A DNA stretch of 64,000 nt from Pueribacillus sp041725775 (lineage in GTDB: Bacteria; Bacillota; Bacilli; Bacillales; UBA6769): assembly GCF_041725775.1 (NCBI RefSeq), contig NZ_JBEUEL010000003.1, forward strand, positions 78,193 to 142,192, in the 5' to 3' direction. The notes beneath the pieces were generated by a model that ran no database searches, was not told the origin of the DNA, and saw only the letters and a list, made by a program, of their open reading frames with translations. Within the stretch, counting starts at the first letter, position 1. The number at the start of each line of letters is the position of its first letter. Made by a program: the position numbers and the translations under genes. Below are positions 8,720 to 17,500 of the stretch, one piece after another.

Positions 8720-9119
8720 TTTATCTTTGGAGGGATATACCGCAAAGGGCTGATGATTACAATCGCTCCCCCTCGATTCGGAGACGGTTCTGTCTTTATG
8801 CTTATAATTATCGTTACTTACTAGAGTTTCATAAATTTTCCCAGTAATCTAGCTAAAAGGTAAAAAATATTTGATACTGACAAGTGATAACGGTAAATAG
8901 TATGCTGTTCTTTAAAAATTGCTTCAAGTATACGGAAATACCGTTTGACAGCCTTAATCATACGAGAGATTTTTTTGCTTGGCCCCGCAAAACTTAAACG
9001 GAATTCTATAAAACAGCACGACGATTTACTAAAACGTCCGCTTGAACGAGGAAAAGACAAAATACGATGGACCGTTCGCCTACTTAATAAAACAGAAAAT
9101 GAATTTCAAAGACGTGAAT
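8720..9119. other. 400-base region without a supported gene
   Basis: Two overlapping opposite frames of 79 codons (minus, 8821-9060) and 61 codons (plus, 8945-9130) exist. Neither has a good RBS or a recognisable family. The region may be residual coding debris. No clear terminator for purU was found. Confidence 0.4.
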
Positions 9120-11204
9120 CTAATGAATAAGTTTTCCCGATTTCGCTTTTCGCTTCAAAGGGGCGCTAAGTTTATTAATAGGCTCTTTAAGCAGTAGTCC
9201 TAACAGTAACGTCGAAACAATAAAAACCGTAAGCATGGCGAAATCTTTTAAAACAAGATCCCACAGAACGCCTCCGACTGCTTCGCGCAAAAGACTTATC
9301 GCATACGTAAAAGGCAAAAGCGGATAGATTGCTTGGAAAAAAGGAGGCGTCAATTGAATTGGGAAAGTTCCTCCTGACCCTGCAATTTGGAGCACGAGCA
9401 AAATAATCGCAAGTGCTTTTCCGACGTTGTTAAATATAGTGACGAAAGTGTATACGATAAGCATGAACGTTGCACTTAGAAAAAGTCCGAACAGAACGAA
9501 TAATAATGGGTTCGCGACGTATGTTTTCAAAAGATAAAGATCTCCGAGTGTCACAATAACCGATTGGAGCAGTGCAATTGTTAAAAATGTGAAAAAGCGT
9601 CCAAAATAGACGTCAGTGCTCGTATAGTGTTGATGTTCGTCATGCACGTTAACGGTAATTAATGAAACGAGCAGCAATGCACCGACCCATAACGAAAGCG
9701 CGGTGAAAAAAGGTGACATCGCGGATCCATAATTTGGGATAGGGAATAATTTATGCTCAGTCAACACGATAGGATTAGCGAAAAAGTCACTTTCTTTTTC
9801 ATAATCATTAACTAACAATGCAATGATTTCATCGATATCTGCTTCTTTTTCGAACTTCCGTATTTCATCTGCAAGATCAGTAATTTTTGCTTTTGTCGCT
9901 GGAAGGCTTTGTTTTATCGTTTCAATTTCGTCTTTTCCGATCTCTAGTCCTTTTGATGCATCGGTTAAAATTTTTTGGACATCAGGAATTGCTTCGTTTA
10001 TTCCTGTTAACATTTTTTCCGCTTTTTCAGCTGATTGTTGAGCTTTCATAATTCCTTGTGCAAGCTTTGGTTCAATTTCGTTGTCAAAGCGATTAAGCAT
10101 TTTTTCGATGATTCCAACTGTCTGGTCTGTTTTTTCGACTGATAGCTGTATATTAGAATCGAGTGCTTTCACTTGTTCTGAAAGTAATGTGTTCACTTCT
10201 TGAAGATGGTTAATTTCTTCGGAAAGCACGTTTGCTTCTGACAAGTTGTTTATTCTAGTAAACAGCGCAATTAAATTGTTTGATACGGTAATACCTGTTT
10301 GAATTCGAGTGCGTGTTTGCTCGATAAATGTAGGTTCAACTTCACTCGTTACGTTATTTGCTGTATGCGCTGCTTGCTCAAGTAAAAGCATGTCTTGTTT
10401 TACGTTCGGTGCGATTGTTTCACTAAGTTGTTGTCCTCGTTCAAGGAATTCAGTAATGTTGTCCGTTAGTTCCGCCCCATTTTGCGCCATTTCTGTAACG
10501 ATCGGTAAATAGTTTTGAGCATCGGAGACGATTTTTTCTGCTTTAATTGCGTCGTTGAGTCCGGAGTTAATGACTTGTTCTAACTCTGGAAATCTTTTTT
10601 CTAATTTAAAAATGAAATCTCGCACTCTTTTAATTGAAGGCAATTCTTTTTTTAGCTCAAGTCCGAGCTCGTTCATCACTTTAAAAATTGTTTCCGATGC
10701 AACTTTTACGAAATTTGAACTTATTTCATCAACGACGTTCGATGCTCCAGTCGAAGTTATTTTCGGTGCAATCGCATTGATTTTTTCATTGACTGTATAA
10801 ATAATTTCTGGTTTCGTCGGGTTATCAGTTACAACTGATGCGATTTTTTCCGAGAAATCCTGCGGGATGACGAGACTAGCGTAATAATTTCCGTGCATGA
10901 CTCCGTCATGTCCTTCCTTCTCATTGTCTACAAACGTCCACCCAAGTTTTTTATTCGTTTTTAAAGCATTTACTACTTCATTGCCGATGTGAATTTGTTC
11001 GCCAAACACATTTGCACCAACATCATTATTCGTAACAGCGATTTTTAGCTGATTTGTATTTCCGTAAGGATCCCACGAAGCTTTAATGTTAAACCATGCG
11101 TACAATGACGGTAAAAAAATGAGCCCAAAGACAATGACCGCGGTAGCCCAATTTGTGAAGATTAGCTGTAAATCATGTTTGTAAATAGAAAAGATATTTT
11201 TCAA
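9120..11204 (-). CDS. YhgE/Pip domain membrane protein (ABC-2-like)
   Basis: Membrane protein of 694 residues with one N-terminal transmembrane segment and about five C-terminal segments. A long extracellular middle region rich in coiled coil (residues ~190-460) separates them. N-terminal signatures include AVTNNDVGANVFGEQIHIGNEVV, typical of YhgE/Pip phage-infection-protein-like proteins with ABC-2 permease architecture. It has no ATPase partner here. It is divergent from a padR operon, which makes PadR a candidate regulator. Function in the family is poorly defined (envelope, export). A second homologue is at 43374-45767. Confidence 0.85.
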   Translation of the reverse strand: MKNIFSIYKHDLQLIFTNWATAVIVFGLIFLPSLYAWFNIKASWDPYGNTNQLKIAVTNNDVGANVFGEQIHIGNEVVNALKTNKKLGWTFVDNEKEGHDGVMHGNYYASLVIPQDFSEKIASVVTDNPTKPEIIYTVNEKINAIAPKITSTGASNVVDEISSNFVKVASETIFKVMNELGLELKKELPSIKRVRDFIFKLEKRFPELEQVINSGLNDAIKAEKIVSDAQNYLPIVTEMAQNGAELTDNITEFLERGQQLSETIAPNVKQDMLLLEQAAHTANNVTSEVEPTFIEQTRTRIQTGITVSNNLIALFTRINNLSEANVLSEEINHLQEVNTLLSEQVKALDSNIQLSVEKTDQTVGIIEKMLNRFDNEIEPKLAQGIMKAQQSAEKAEKMLTGINEAIPDVQKILTDASKGLEIGKDEIETIKQSLPATKAKITDLADEIRKFEKEADIDEIIALLVNDYEKESDFFANPIVLTEHKLFPIPNYGSAMSPFFTALSLWVGALLLVSLITVNVHDEHQHYTSTDVYFGRFFTFLTIALLQSVIVTLGDLYLLKTYVANPLLFVLFGLFLSATFMLIVYTFVTIFNNVGKALAIILLVLQIAGSGGTFPIQLTPPFFQAIYPLLPFTYAISLLREAVGGVLWDLVLKDFAMLTVFIVSTLLLGLLLKEPINKLSAPLKRKAKSGKLIH

Positions 11205-11287
11205 TGAAAAGACTCCTAAACAGTCGTAATATACTTATGTTTCCAAAAAATGAATCGGTTTATTCATTATGTTTTTTAAACAATACC

Positions 11288-11316
11288 TTGCAATGCACAA
11301 TAGAATGATGTATTCT
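11288..11316 (+). promoter_or_regulatory. Candidate sigma-A promoter of the padR operon
   Basis: TTGCAA at 11288-11293, 17-base spacer, TATTCT at 11311-11316. Two TTGCA/TGCAC-containing words (11288-11303 and 11336-11346) flank the -10 and could be operator half-sites for the PadR protein. Confidence 0.4.
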
Positions 11317-11376
11317 TGTATTAAATGGTATTATATATTGCACAGTAGCGGTGATCGCTCATAGGAGATGAGGAAA

Positions 11377-11694
11377 ATGAATGTTCAATTTAAAAAAGGT
11401 GTCCTTGAACTATGTGTTCTCGTTTTAATTTCAAAACGTGATCAATACGGGTATGAGCTCGTTCAAAATATTTCAAAGCGCATTGACGTTGCTGAAGGTA
11501 CGATTTATCCGCTATTGCGCCGGTTGACGAAAGAAGGTTATTTTACAACGTATTTAGCTGAATCTTCAGAAGGTCCTTCACGAAAATATTACTCGTTAAC
11601 CGATAAAGGTAGGCAGTATATGGATGAATTAATTGAGCAGTGGAAGATGTTTAGCAAAAGTGTGAATGAACTGATTGAGGAGGCTTTACAATGA
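11377..11694 (+). CDS. PadR family transcriptional regulator
   Basis: Winged-helix repressor of 105 residues with a PadR domain from VLELCVLVLI through GTIYPLLRRLTKEGYF to KYYSLTDKGRQYM, then a short C-terminal helix. I take ATG 11377 rather than the in-frame ATG 11368, because AGGAG at 11363-11367 is well placed for 11377. Its stop overlaps the next start (ATGA at 11691), so translation is coupled. PadR-DUF1700-DUF4097 cassettes usually respond to envelope stress and are self-regulated. The divergent yhgE homologue may share the control region. Confidence 0.9.
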   Translation: MNVQFKKGVLELCVLVLISKRDQYGYELVQNISKRIDVAEGTIYPLLRRLTKEGYFTTYLAESSEGPSRKYYSLTDKGRQYMDELIEQWKMFSKSVNELIEEALQ

Positions 11695-12245
11695 CGAAGG
11701 CAGAGTTTTTACAAGCGTTGGAGAGAGAGCTTCAGAAACTGAAAGATTATGAAAGAGAAGAAATTTTGTACGATTTCGAAGAGCATTTCGCTGCCGGACT
11801 TGCAGAAGGAAAACGAGAAGATGAAATTGCTAGCGACCTCGGCGATCCAAAGATAATTGCGAAAGAGTTGCTCGTCGACTATCGCGTCACTCAAGCTGAG
11901 ACCGAAAAGTCTGTAAAAAATATATTTCAAGCGATGATTGCGACGATTAGTTTAAGCTTTTTTAATCTTATTTTCGTATTAGGGCCAGCTGCAGCGGTTA
12001 TCGGTGTGTATATCGGGTTAGGTGTTACCGCCATTACGCTTGTTTTATCCCCGTTAGGTTGGTTTATTTCATTCCTGTTCGGTTTTGGTCAAGTGAACAT
12101 GTTGCAATCATTTTTTGCATCCGTATTGTTTTGTGGAATCGGCTTATTGTTAAGCGTAGGGGTTTATTATTTCGGTAAATTTTTATATGATTTGCTATTA
12201 AAATACATTAAATTTAATTTGCGAATTGTGAAGGGGGAAAAATAA
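11691..12245 (+). CDS. DUF1700 domain membrane protein
   Basis: 184-residue protein with an N-terminal cytosolic helical domain (TKAEFLQALERELQKLKDYEREEILYDFEEHF) followed by about three transmembrane helices. DUF1700 proteins are encoded with PadR regulators and DUF4097 proteins and are thought to act as membrane-linked partners in envelope-stress sensing. Start overlaps the padR stop by four bases, and the next gene begins after one base. High confidence in family, low in molecular role. Confidence 0.88.
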   Translation: MTKAEFLQALERELQKLKDYEREEILYDFEEHFAAGLAEGKREDEIASDLGDPKIIAKELLVDYRVTQAETEKSVKNIFQAMIATISLSFFNLIFVLGPAAAVIGVYIGLGVTAITLVLSPLGWFISFLFGFGQVNMLQSFFASVLFCGIGLLLSVGVYYFGKFLYDLLLKYIKFNLRIVKGEK

Positions 12246-12246
12246 G

Positions 12247-13086
12247 TTGAAAAAGCTTGCGTTAATTGGTGTCGTGCTTATCTTTTTCGGGGCAGTTGGT
12301 TTACTTTTAAACAGTGGTTCAGGCTTTTTGAATAGTGAAAATGTCACTATAGATGAAGTGAAAACGATCGGAAGTGAAGGCGTTGAGACGATTGAAATTA
12401 AAGTTGATATCGGAAAAGTAAACATTACGGAAAGTAATACAGATGAGATTGTTGTTCATTATCGAGGTAATGTACCGACGGAACAGTTTAAGTTTGTGGC
12501 GGAGCGAAATGGGAATCATGCAAATATTGCGGCTCACTCAAAGAGAAGTTTTTTCTCGGTTCCATTTATTAATACTAACTGGAATACGAAGCGGAATCTA
12601 GAGATTGCACTTCCGAAAAAGAGATTAACAAAGGTCGTCGTCCATGGTGATGTAGCCAAAATTGATATCGGAACGAAAAACGTAGCGGAACTAATTGTTA
12701 ATAGTGATGTAGGGGAAATTTCCATCGAAAAGTTTCATGGTGAACGCATGGAGTTGCGTACCGATGCAGGTACGGTGTCCGTTGCAGAAGCATCAGGTGA
12801 GCTCGATGTTCAGACTGATACTGGAAATATTGACCTAGTGATGAGTGAAATAACGAAAGACATTCGTTTAAAATCTGATGTTGGAGCGATTCACGTCGTT
12901 ATGAAACAGGTACCAGAATCACTAGTATTAGACGTTGATAGTGAGGTTGGGAATGTAAGTGTTACTCGATTAGCAGGCTTTGAACAGTTAACTGGAAAAC
13001 CGCTCCGTGCTCACAAAGGAGAAGGGGGTCCGCTCCTTGACGTCAAGACAGATGTCGGTTCGATTACGATTGAACAGAGAGATTAG
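12247..13086 (+). CDS. DUF4097 family beta-strand repeat protein (LiaG-like)
   Basis: 279 residues with an N-terminal signal/anchor segment (LALIGVVLIFFGAVGLLLN) and a repetitive right-handed beta region. Repeats have the form KVDIGKVNI, NSDVGEISI, RTDAGTVSV, QTDTGNIDL and KSDVGAIHV. These are hallmarks of DUF4097/adhesin-like proteins on the outer face of the membrane. Start is TTG at 12247 after GAAGGGGG. Third gene of the padR operon. Confidence 0.87.
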   Translation: MKKLALIGVVLIFFGAVGLLLNSGSGFLNSENVTIDEVKTIGSEGVETIEIKVDIGKVNITESNTDEIVVHYRGNVPTEQFKFVAERNGNHANIAAHSKRSFFSVPFINTNWNTKRNLEIALPKKRLTKVVVHGDVAKIDIGTKNVAELIVNSDVGEISIEKFHGERMELRTDAGTVSVAEASGELDVQTDTGNIDLVMSEITKDIRLKSDVGAIHVVMKQVPESLVLDVDSEVGNVSVTRLAGFEQLTGKPLRAHKGEGGPLLDVKTDVGSITIEQRD

Positions 13087-13205
13087 GATTGCAGATAATC
13101 GCATCTTCATACGATCCCATAACGATTGTCATTTGCCTCTAAAAACAAAAAAAGTTACGATGGATAAGGAGTTTTTATTTTGTTGAGAAGTGAGGAGTGA
13201 ACGAA

Positions 13206-14192
13206 TTGGACAATCGGATTAACGTTGGAATTGTTGGATATGGTAACTTAGGGAGAGGTGTATTGCTTTCACTAAAGGATAATCCAGATATGCATCCCAT
13301 TGCCATTTTTACACGGAGAAATCCGGACGAACTGCATATTGACGATGACAACGTGAAAGTTGAACATATTTCAAATATCGGTAACTATCAAAATACGATT
13401 GATGTGATGATTTTATGTGGTGGGTCGGCGACAGATTTGCCTGAGCAAGGCCCGAGTTTAGCAAAGTTGTTTAATACGGTGGACAGTTATGATACGCATG
13501 CGAAAATTCCTGAGTATTTTGCTGCTGTGGATGAGGCGGCAAAAGAGAGTGGAAAAACGAGCGTCATTTCAGTAGGCTGGGATCCCGGTTTGTTTTCATT
13601 GAATCGGATGTTAACGGAAGCTGTACTACCTAACGGGGAGACGTATACTTTTTGGGGAAAAGGCTTGAGCCAAGGGCATTCCGATGCAGTTAGACGGGTG
13701 GACGGGGTAAAAGCGGGCGTACAATATACGATTCCTTCTGAAGAGGTGATGAATCGTGTTCGAAGCGGAGAAAATCCGATGCTTTCAACGGCGGAGAAAC
13801 ATAAACGTGAGTGCTATGTCGTTCCAATGGAAGGTGCCGATCAAGCGAAAATTGAGCATGAGATTAAAACGATGCCGAATTATTTTGCAGATTATGATAC
13901 AACGGTTCATTTCATTAGCGAAGAAGAGCTCCGTGAAAATCATTCGAACATGCCTCACGGTGGTTTCGTCATTCATAGTGGAAAAACAGGCAATAACCAT
14001 AAGCAAATTATAGAGTTCTCGCTAAAGCTTGAAAGCAACCCTGAATTTACCGCAAGCGTTCTCGTTGCCTATGCGAGAGCGGCATACCGTCTAAATCAAA
14101 ATGATCAAACAGGTGCCAAAACGTTATATGATATTCCGCCGGGACTTTTATCGATGAAAACCCCTGAACAATTGCGCAAAGAGCTCCTGTAA
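13206..14192 (+). CDS. ddh: meso-Diaminopimelate D-dehydrogenase
   Basis: NADPH-dependent cytosolic enzyme making meso-DAP directly from tetrahydrodipicolinate and ammonia, a one-step branch of lysine and peptidoglycan-precursor synthesis. N-terminal dinucleotide fold starts at INVGIVGYGNLGRG. Other conserved blocks are CGGSATDLPEQGP, SVGWDPGLFSLNR and GKGLSQGHSDAVRR. I choose TTG 13206 (328 residues, the usual size) because AGGAG at 13193-13197 overlaps the alternative GTG 13197. Stand-alone gene. The enzyme is present in only some Bacillaceae (for example Lysinibacillus). Confidence 0.93.
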   Translation: MDNRINVGIVGYGNLGRGVLLSLKDNPDMHPIAIFTRRNPDELHIDDDNVKVEHISNIGNYQNTIDVMILCGGSATDLPEQGPSLAKLFNTVDSYDTHAKIPEYFAAVDEAAKESGKTSVISVGWDPGLFSLNRMLTEAVLPNGETYTFWGKGLSQGHSDAVRRVDGVKAGVQYTIPSEEVMNRVRSGENPMLSTAEKHKRECYVVPMEGADQAKIEHEIKTMPNYFADYDTTVHFISEEELRENHSNMPHGGFVIHSGKTGNNHKQIIEFSLKLESNPEFTASVLVAYARAAYRLNQNDQTGAKTLYDIPPGLLSMKTPEQLRKELL

Positions 14193-14448
14193 TTGTTGAG
14201 TGAAAAGAGGAAGTTACTTTCTGTTATGAAAAGGAGTAATGTCCTTATTACTTTTCAGAGGTAGGCATTTAATTTTGGAAATAGACGAAGTTACTACCAC
14301 ATAATGAGAGTGGGAATTGGAATAAAAAGGAATCCGGCAACATTTCAGTAAAAATCCATTTTTTTTGACCGTTATAGCAAACGTTCAGTTTCGTGCAATT
14401 TTAATAAACATATAGTAAACGGATGCGTTTTCAAGTATAAATGCGAAC

Positions 14449-14661
14449 ATGCTTGCGTCGAGTATTAATAAGACAGGTCTCAATCCTGAGAAATTGAAAC
14501 GAAAAGAAAAAGTGATTTCAGCCATACGAGTTCATGGACGAAAGCGTGGCGAGACATTTGGTCTGCCAGGCACGGTGTCGGCACGATTGAAAAAATTGAA
14601 TCTGCGCATGACAATGATTGCACAATTAAAAGAAGAATATAGAACTGTAAGAATCCTCTAA
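14449..14661 (+). CDS. Doubtful small basic ORF
   Basis: 70 codons beginning MLASSINKTGLNPEKLKRKE. The frame is open upstream without a good RBS. The product is Lys/Arg-rich with no family I recognise. It may be the C-terminal fragment of a decayed gene, for example a transposase, because the reading frame runs back to about 14420 without a start. Reported only as a possible relic. Confidence 0.2.
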   Translation: MLASSINKTGLNPEKLKRKEKVISAIRVHGRKRGETFGLPGTVSARLKKLNLRMTMIAQLKEEYRTVRIL

Positions 14662-14669
14662 AGAATGAA

Positions 14670-14696
14670 CACCCACTTGTGTAATACGAGTGGGTG
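14670..14696. terminator. Hairpin between the doubtful ORF and the methyltransferase
   Basis: 11-bp stem CACCCACTTGT/ACGAGTGGGTG with one G-T pair and a 5-base loop. The T-tract is poor on both sides. Confidence 0.45.
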
Positions 14697-14767
14697 CTAT
14701 TTGCATGTGTACCGTTTACGTTATCACGTAGCTATCGAGCCGTGACCGATCGCGTGTAAATGGTTTA

Positions 14768-15364
14768 TTATCGCTTTTGAATCAATGCTTGAATGACGTG
14801 GCATAAACCGGTGTGAAGAACGCCTTCATGTCTTGTCGCTTCCCCATAATAGAAATGAATGTATTTCCAGTCCGAAAAGCGGTGCAAAATATCTTCAGGT
14901 GTATAGAGCATCTCAAGTACTGAAGGACCACCAGTTTTATAGTCTAGTTGGTGTATGGAATATACTTCTGTCGCATACATTCCACCTGGTTTTACAGCTT
15001 TTTTAATTCCTTGAAGTAGACTGTTTTTCGCATCTCCACTTATGTGACCCCAAACGTTCACAATGATGTCCCACGAATGTTCTTGCCATATTACTTGTTC
15101 TAGATCTACGAGTTCTGTTTCAACTTTTACTCCGCGTTGTTCTGCGAGGGTTTTCGTTTTCTCAAGTCCAACTTCTGAATAGTCCCAAGCTGTGACGTGA
15201 AACCCTTGTTCCGCTAAATAAACAGCATTCCGGCCTTCACCTTCCGCAATCGCTAACACACGTTCACCCTTTAGTTGACGAGCGATCTGTTTAATAAAAG
15301 GATTTGGTTCTGTACCATACACGTATTCATCTTGGTTAAATCGTTGGTCCCAATGATTTCCCAT
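14768..15364 (-). CDS. Class I SAM-dependent methyltransferase (TehB/thiopurine-methyltransferase-like)
   Basis: 198-residue cytosolic methyltransferase. SAM-binding motif I is VLAIAEGEGRNAVYLAEQG, followed by VTAWDYSEVGLEKTKTLAE (acidic ribose-binding residue). The N-terminal WDQRFNQDEYVYGTEPNPF is typical of small TehB-like enzymes that methylate tellurite, thiopurines or related small molecules. RBS TGGAGG precedes the ATG. Monocistronic; substrate unknown. Confidence 0.85.
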   Translation of the reverse strand: MGNHWDQRFNQDEYVYGTEPNPFIKQIARQLKGERVLAIAEGEGRNAVYLAEQGFHVTAWDYSEVGLEKTKTLAEQRGVKVETELVDLEQVIWQEHSWDIIVNVWGHISGDAKNSLLQGIKKAVKPGGMYATEVYSIHQLDYKTGGPSVLEMLYTPEDILHRFSDWKYIHFYYGEATRHEGVLHTGLCHVIQALIQKR

Positions 15365-15557
15365 TATATCTATCCTCCAGTCTTAATTTTTTATTCAATA
15401 AGTCGCAAAAAACCACTGCACATCTTGTTGTTACTGCTACGTTTAAAGCCAAATTTCTTCTGTGATTACTCCGGTTTTCGCTCTCTGATTTCTAACCTTC
15501 TAGGTATTCACCTATCTGTTATTTAATCATAAACTAGAGTGAACTCACATATGAAGG

Positions 15558-16655
15558 ATGTGTTTGGAGTTGACAGGGAACGTTTTAAACTACTTTGCTG
15601 GTGGGAATACGTCAAAAGGATTTTATAGTTTATTTGATTCCAATTTAGCAAATCTTGAACGTCTTTTTATTTTAAAAGGTGGACCAGGCACAGGCAAATC
15701 GTATTTAATTAAAAAAGTCGGAAGGGAATGGAAAAAAAGAGGTTACTCCCTCGAATATATGTATTGCTCGTCTGATAAAGATTCGGTAGATGGAATTGTC
15801 ATCCGTGAATTGAATGTTGGTATCGTTGACGGTACGAAACCGCATGTGCTTGAACCGAAGTTCCCTGGGGTCATCGATGATTATGTTAATTTAGGTGTAG
15901 CGTGGGATGCATATAAATTAAGAAACAAAAAAGATGAAATTATTCCGTTGACGAAACAAGTAAGCGCCGCTTTTCAATCGGCATACGATTCGTTCCGGGA
16001 TGCACAAGTATTACATGAAAAACGCAAGCTAAGAGTAAATCAATCGCTGAATAGCGATAAAGTTAAGATGCTTACGGAAGAGCTCGTTAATACGCTATTT
16101 AATCAAAAATCGCAAGTGGCGACAGCTATCATTAAACATCGTTTCCATGGTGCTAATACACCGACGGGACCGTTTAGCTTTATGGAGGAACTGATACAAC
16201 CTCTCCAGAAACGATATTTTTTAAACGGTCGTCCAGGAACAGGGAAGTCAACGTTATTACAACGATTATTGCTTGAAGCTGAAGTTCGGGGCTATGATGC
16301 GGAAGTGTATCATTGTGGATTTGAACCAGAAAACATTGATCTCTTGATTATAAGAGAATTGGATGTGGCTATTTTTGATAATAAGTATCCCCACGAGCTT
16401 CAACCTGAGCGAGAGACAGATGTCGTCATTAATATGGAAGAAGCTGTATTAGAAATCGACATGTTTGAAGAGGATGAAACAGTCATTCAAACGTATGAGA
16501 AAAATATGAATGAAGGCATTGCATCGTTAGCAAAGGCAAAAATATTGCGTGACAAACTTGAAGACTATTATATTCATGCGATGGACTTCAGTGTTACGAC
16601 GAAAATACGTAATCATATCCAACAAGAAATTGAACAAATTGCAAAAGGACAGTAG
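15558..16655 (+). CDS. Two-P-loop ATPase (PRK06851-like)
   Basis: 365-residue protein made of two tandem P-loop NTPase halves: Walker A GGPGTGKSYL near residue 42 and GRPGTGKSTLL near residue 223. Each half continues with a similar segment (EYMYCSSDKDSVDGIVIREL and EVYHCGFEPENIDLLIIREL), so it is an internal duplication. Conserved in Bacillaceae, but the function is unknown to me. The start is uncertain: ATG 15558 is very close to GAAGG, and TTG 15564 is also possible. Converges with the inositol-phosphatase gene. Confidence 0.75.
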   Translation: MCLELTGNVLNYFAGGNTSKGFYSLFDSNLANLERLFILKGGPGTGKSYLIKKVGREWKKRGYSLEYMYCSSDKDSVDGIVIRELNVGIVDGTKPHVLEPKFPGVIDDYVNLGVAWDAYKLRNKKDEIIPLTKQVSAAFQSAYDSFRDAQVLHEKRKLRVNQSLNSDKVKMLTEELVNTLFNQKSQVATAIIKHRFHGANTPTGPFSFMEELIQPLQKRYFLNGRPGTGKSTLLQRLLLEAEVRGYDAEVYHCGFEPENIDLLIIRELDVAIFDNKYPHELQPERETDVVINMEEAVLEIDMFEEDETVIQTYEKNMNEGIASLAKAKILRDKLEDYYIHAMDFSVTTKIRNHIQQEIEQIAKGQ

Positions 16656-16678
16656 GTTATTTTATAAATTACTGTCCT
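16646..16678. terminator. Bidirectional hairpin overlapping a stop codon
   Basis: Perfect 9-bp stem AGGACAGTA/TACTGTCCT (16646-16654 with 16670-16678) between convergent genes. The stop codon of the ATPase lies in and just after the left arm. Confidence 0.6.
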
Positions 16679-16694
16679 ACATTAGGTTGTAAAC

Positions 16695-17495
16695 TTATTC
16701 GATTGGTTTTACTTCATTTAGCACATCATTAAGTTGATGGAAGATCGGTTCGTTTCCGACGAGGACAAACGTCCCTTTTTCTTGTTGAATTCGTTTCACT
16801 TTGCCACCCGCTTCTTTTACGAGCAATAAGCCGGCTTCAATGTCCCAGGGATTTAATTTAAATTCCCAATAGCCGTCGAAACGACCAGCTGCGACTTGGC
16901 ATAAATCGATTGCAGCACTACCTGTTCGGCGAATACCGCCAATCTTTAAAATAACACCGTTAAAATAGTTCACGTTGTTATCCGGATCGGTTGCGCGGTC
17001 ATATGGAAATCCAGTTGAAACGACCGCTTGTGTTAATTGTTCAATCGTTGATACGTGAATTTGCTTCTCGTTAAGAAAAGCTCCGTGGCCTTTTACGGTC
17101 TCATACATTTCATTTAGCATTGGAATGTAAACGAGCCCGATGACAGGTTCACCTTCATATTTTAATGCGACGGAAATAGAAAATAGCGGAAATCCGTGAG
17201 CATAGTTAACGGTACCGTCAATCGGGTCAATCACCCATTCGTAATCGGATTGATTTGCATAGCTTCCGCTTTCTTCTGTCAGTAGCTGGTGAAAGGGGTA
17301 CGTCGTTTGAATGCGCTCGATTAAAAATTGCTCCGTCCATATGTCGACTTCCGTTACGAGGTCAATGTCTGATGATTTTGATGTCATTTTCATCGGTGTT
17401 TGCAAACGACGGATTTGCTCTTCACCTGCTTCGCGCATCCACTTTTTCATTTGCTCTGCCATTTTAAACCATTCGTTCAAGTTGTGCACCTCCAT
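16695..17495 (-). CDS. Inositol monophosphatase family protein
   Basis: 266-residue Mg-dependent phosphatase of the IMPase/FBPase/CysQ superfamily. Metal-binding motifs are VTEVDIWTE, LLTEESG, WVIDPIDGTVNYAHGFP and the C-terminal WDIEAGLLLVKEAGG. Bacillus relatives (YktC) hydrolyse inositol-1-phosphate, and some act on related sugar phosphates or NADP. It lies 5 bases downstream of bshB2 on the same strand, so the two are probably co-transcribed. Confidence 0.9.
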   Translation of the reverse strand: MEVHNLNEWFKMAEQMKKWMREAGEEQIRRLQTPMKMTSKSSDIDLVTEVDIWTEQFLIERIQTTYPFHQLLTEESGSYANQSDYEWVIDPIDGTVNYAHGFPLFSISVALKYEGEPVIGLVYIPMLNEMYETVKGHGAFLNEKQIHVSTIEQLTQAVVSTGFPYDRATDPDNNVNYFNGVILKIGGIRRTGSAAIDLCQVAAGRFDGYWEFKLNPWDIEAGLLLVKEAGGKVKRIQQEKGTFVLVGNEPIFHQLNDVLNEVKPIE

Positions 17496-17500
17496 TCACA

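Larger units (their letters stand above)
14193..14767. other. 575-base region with one doubtful ORF
   Basis: Begins with a hairpin AGTAAT/ATTACT about 40 bases after the ddh stop, a possible terminator. A basic 70-codon frame (14449-14661) and the hairpin at 14670-14696 follow. The remainder is AT-rich without assignable features. Confidence 0.45.

Noticed and set aside
10309..10800. Plus-strand ORFs inside the yhgE homologue
   Set aside because: Shadow frames of a repetitive coiled-coil gene, without ribosome sites or homology.
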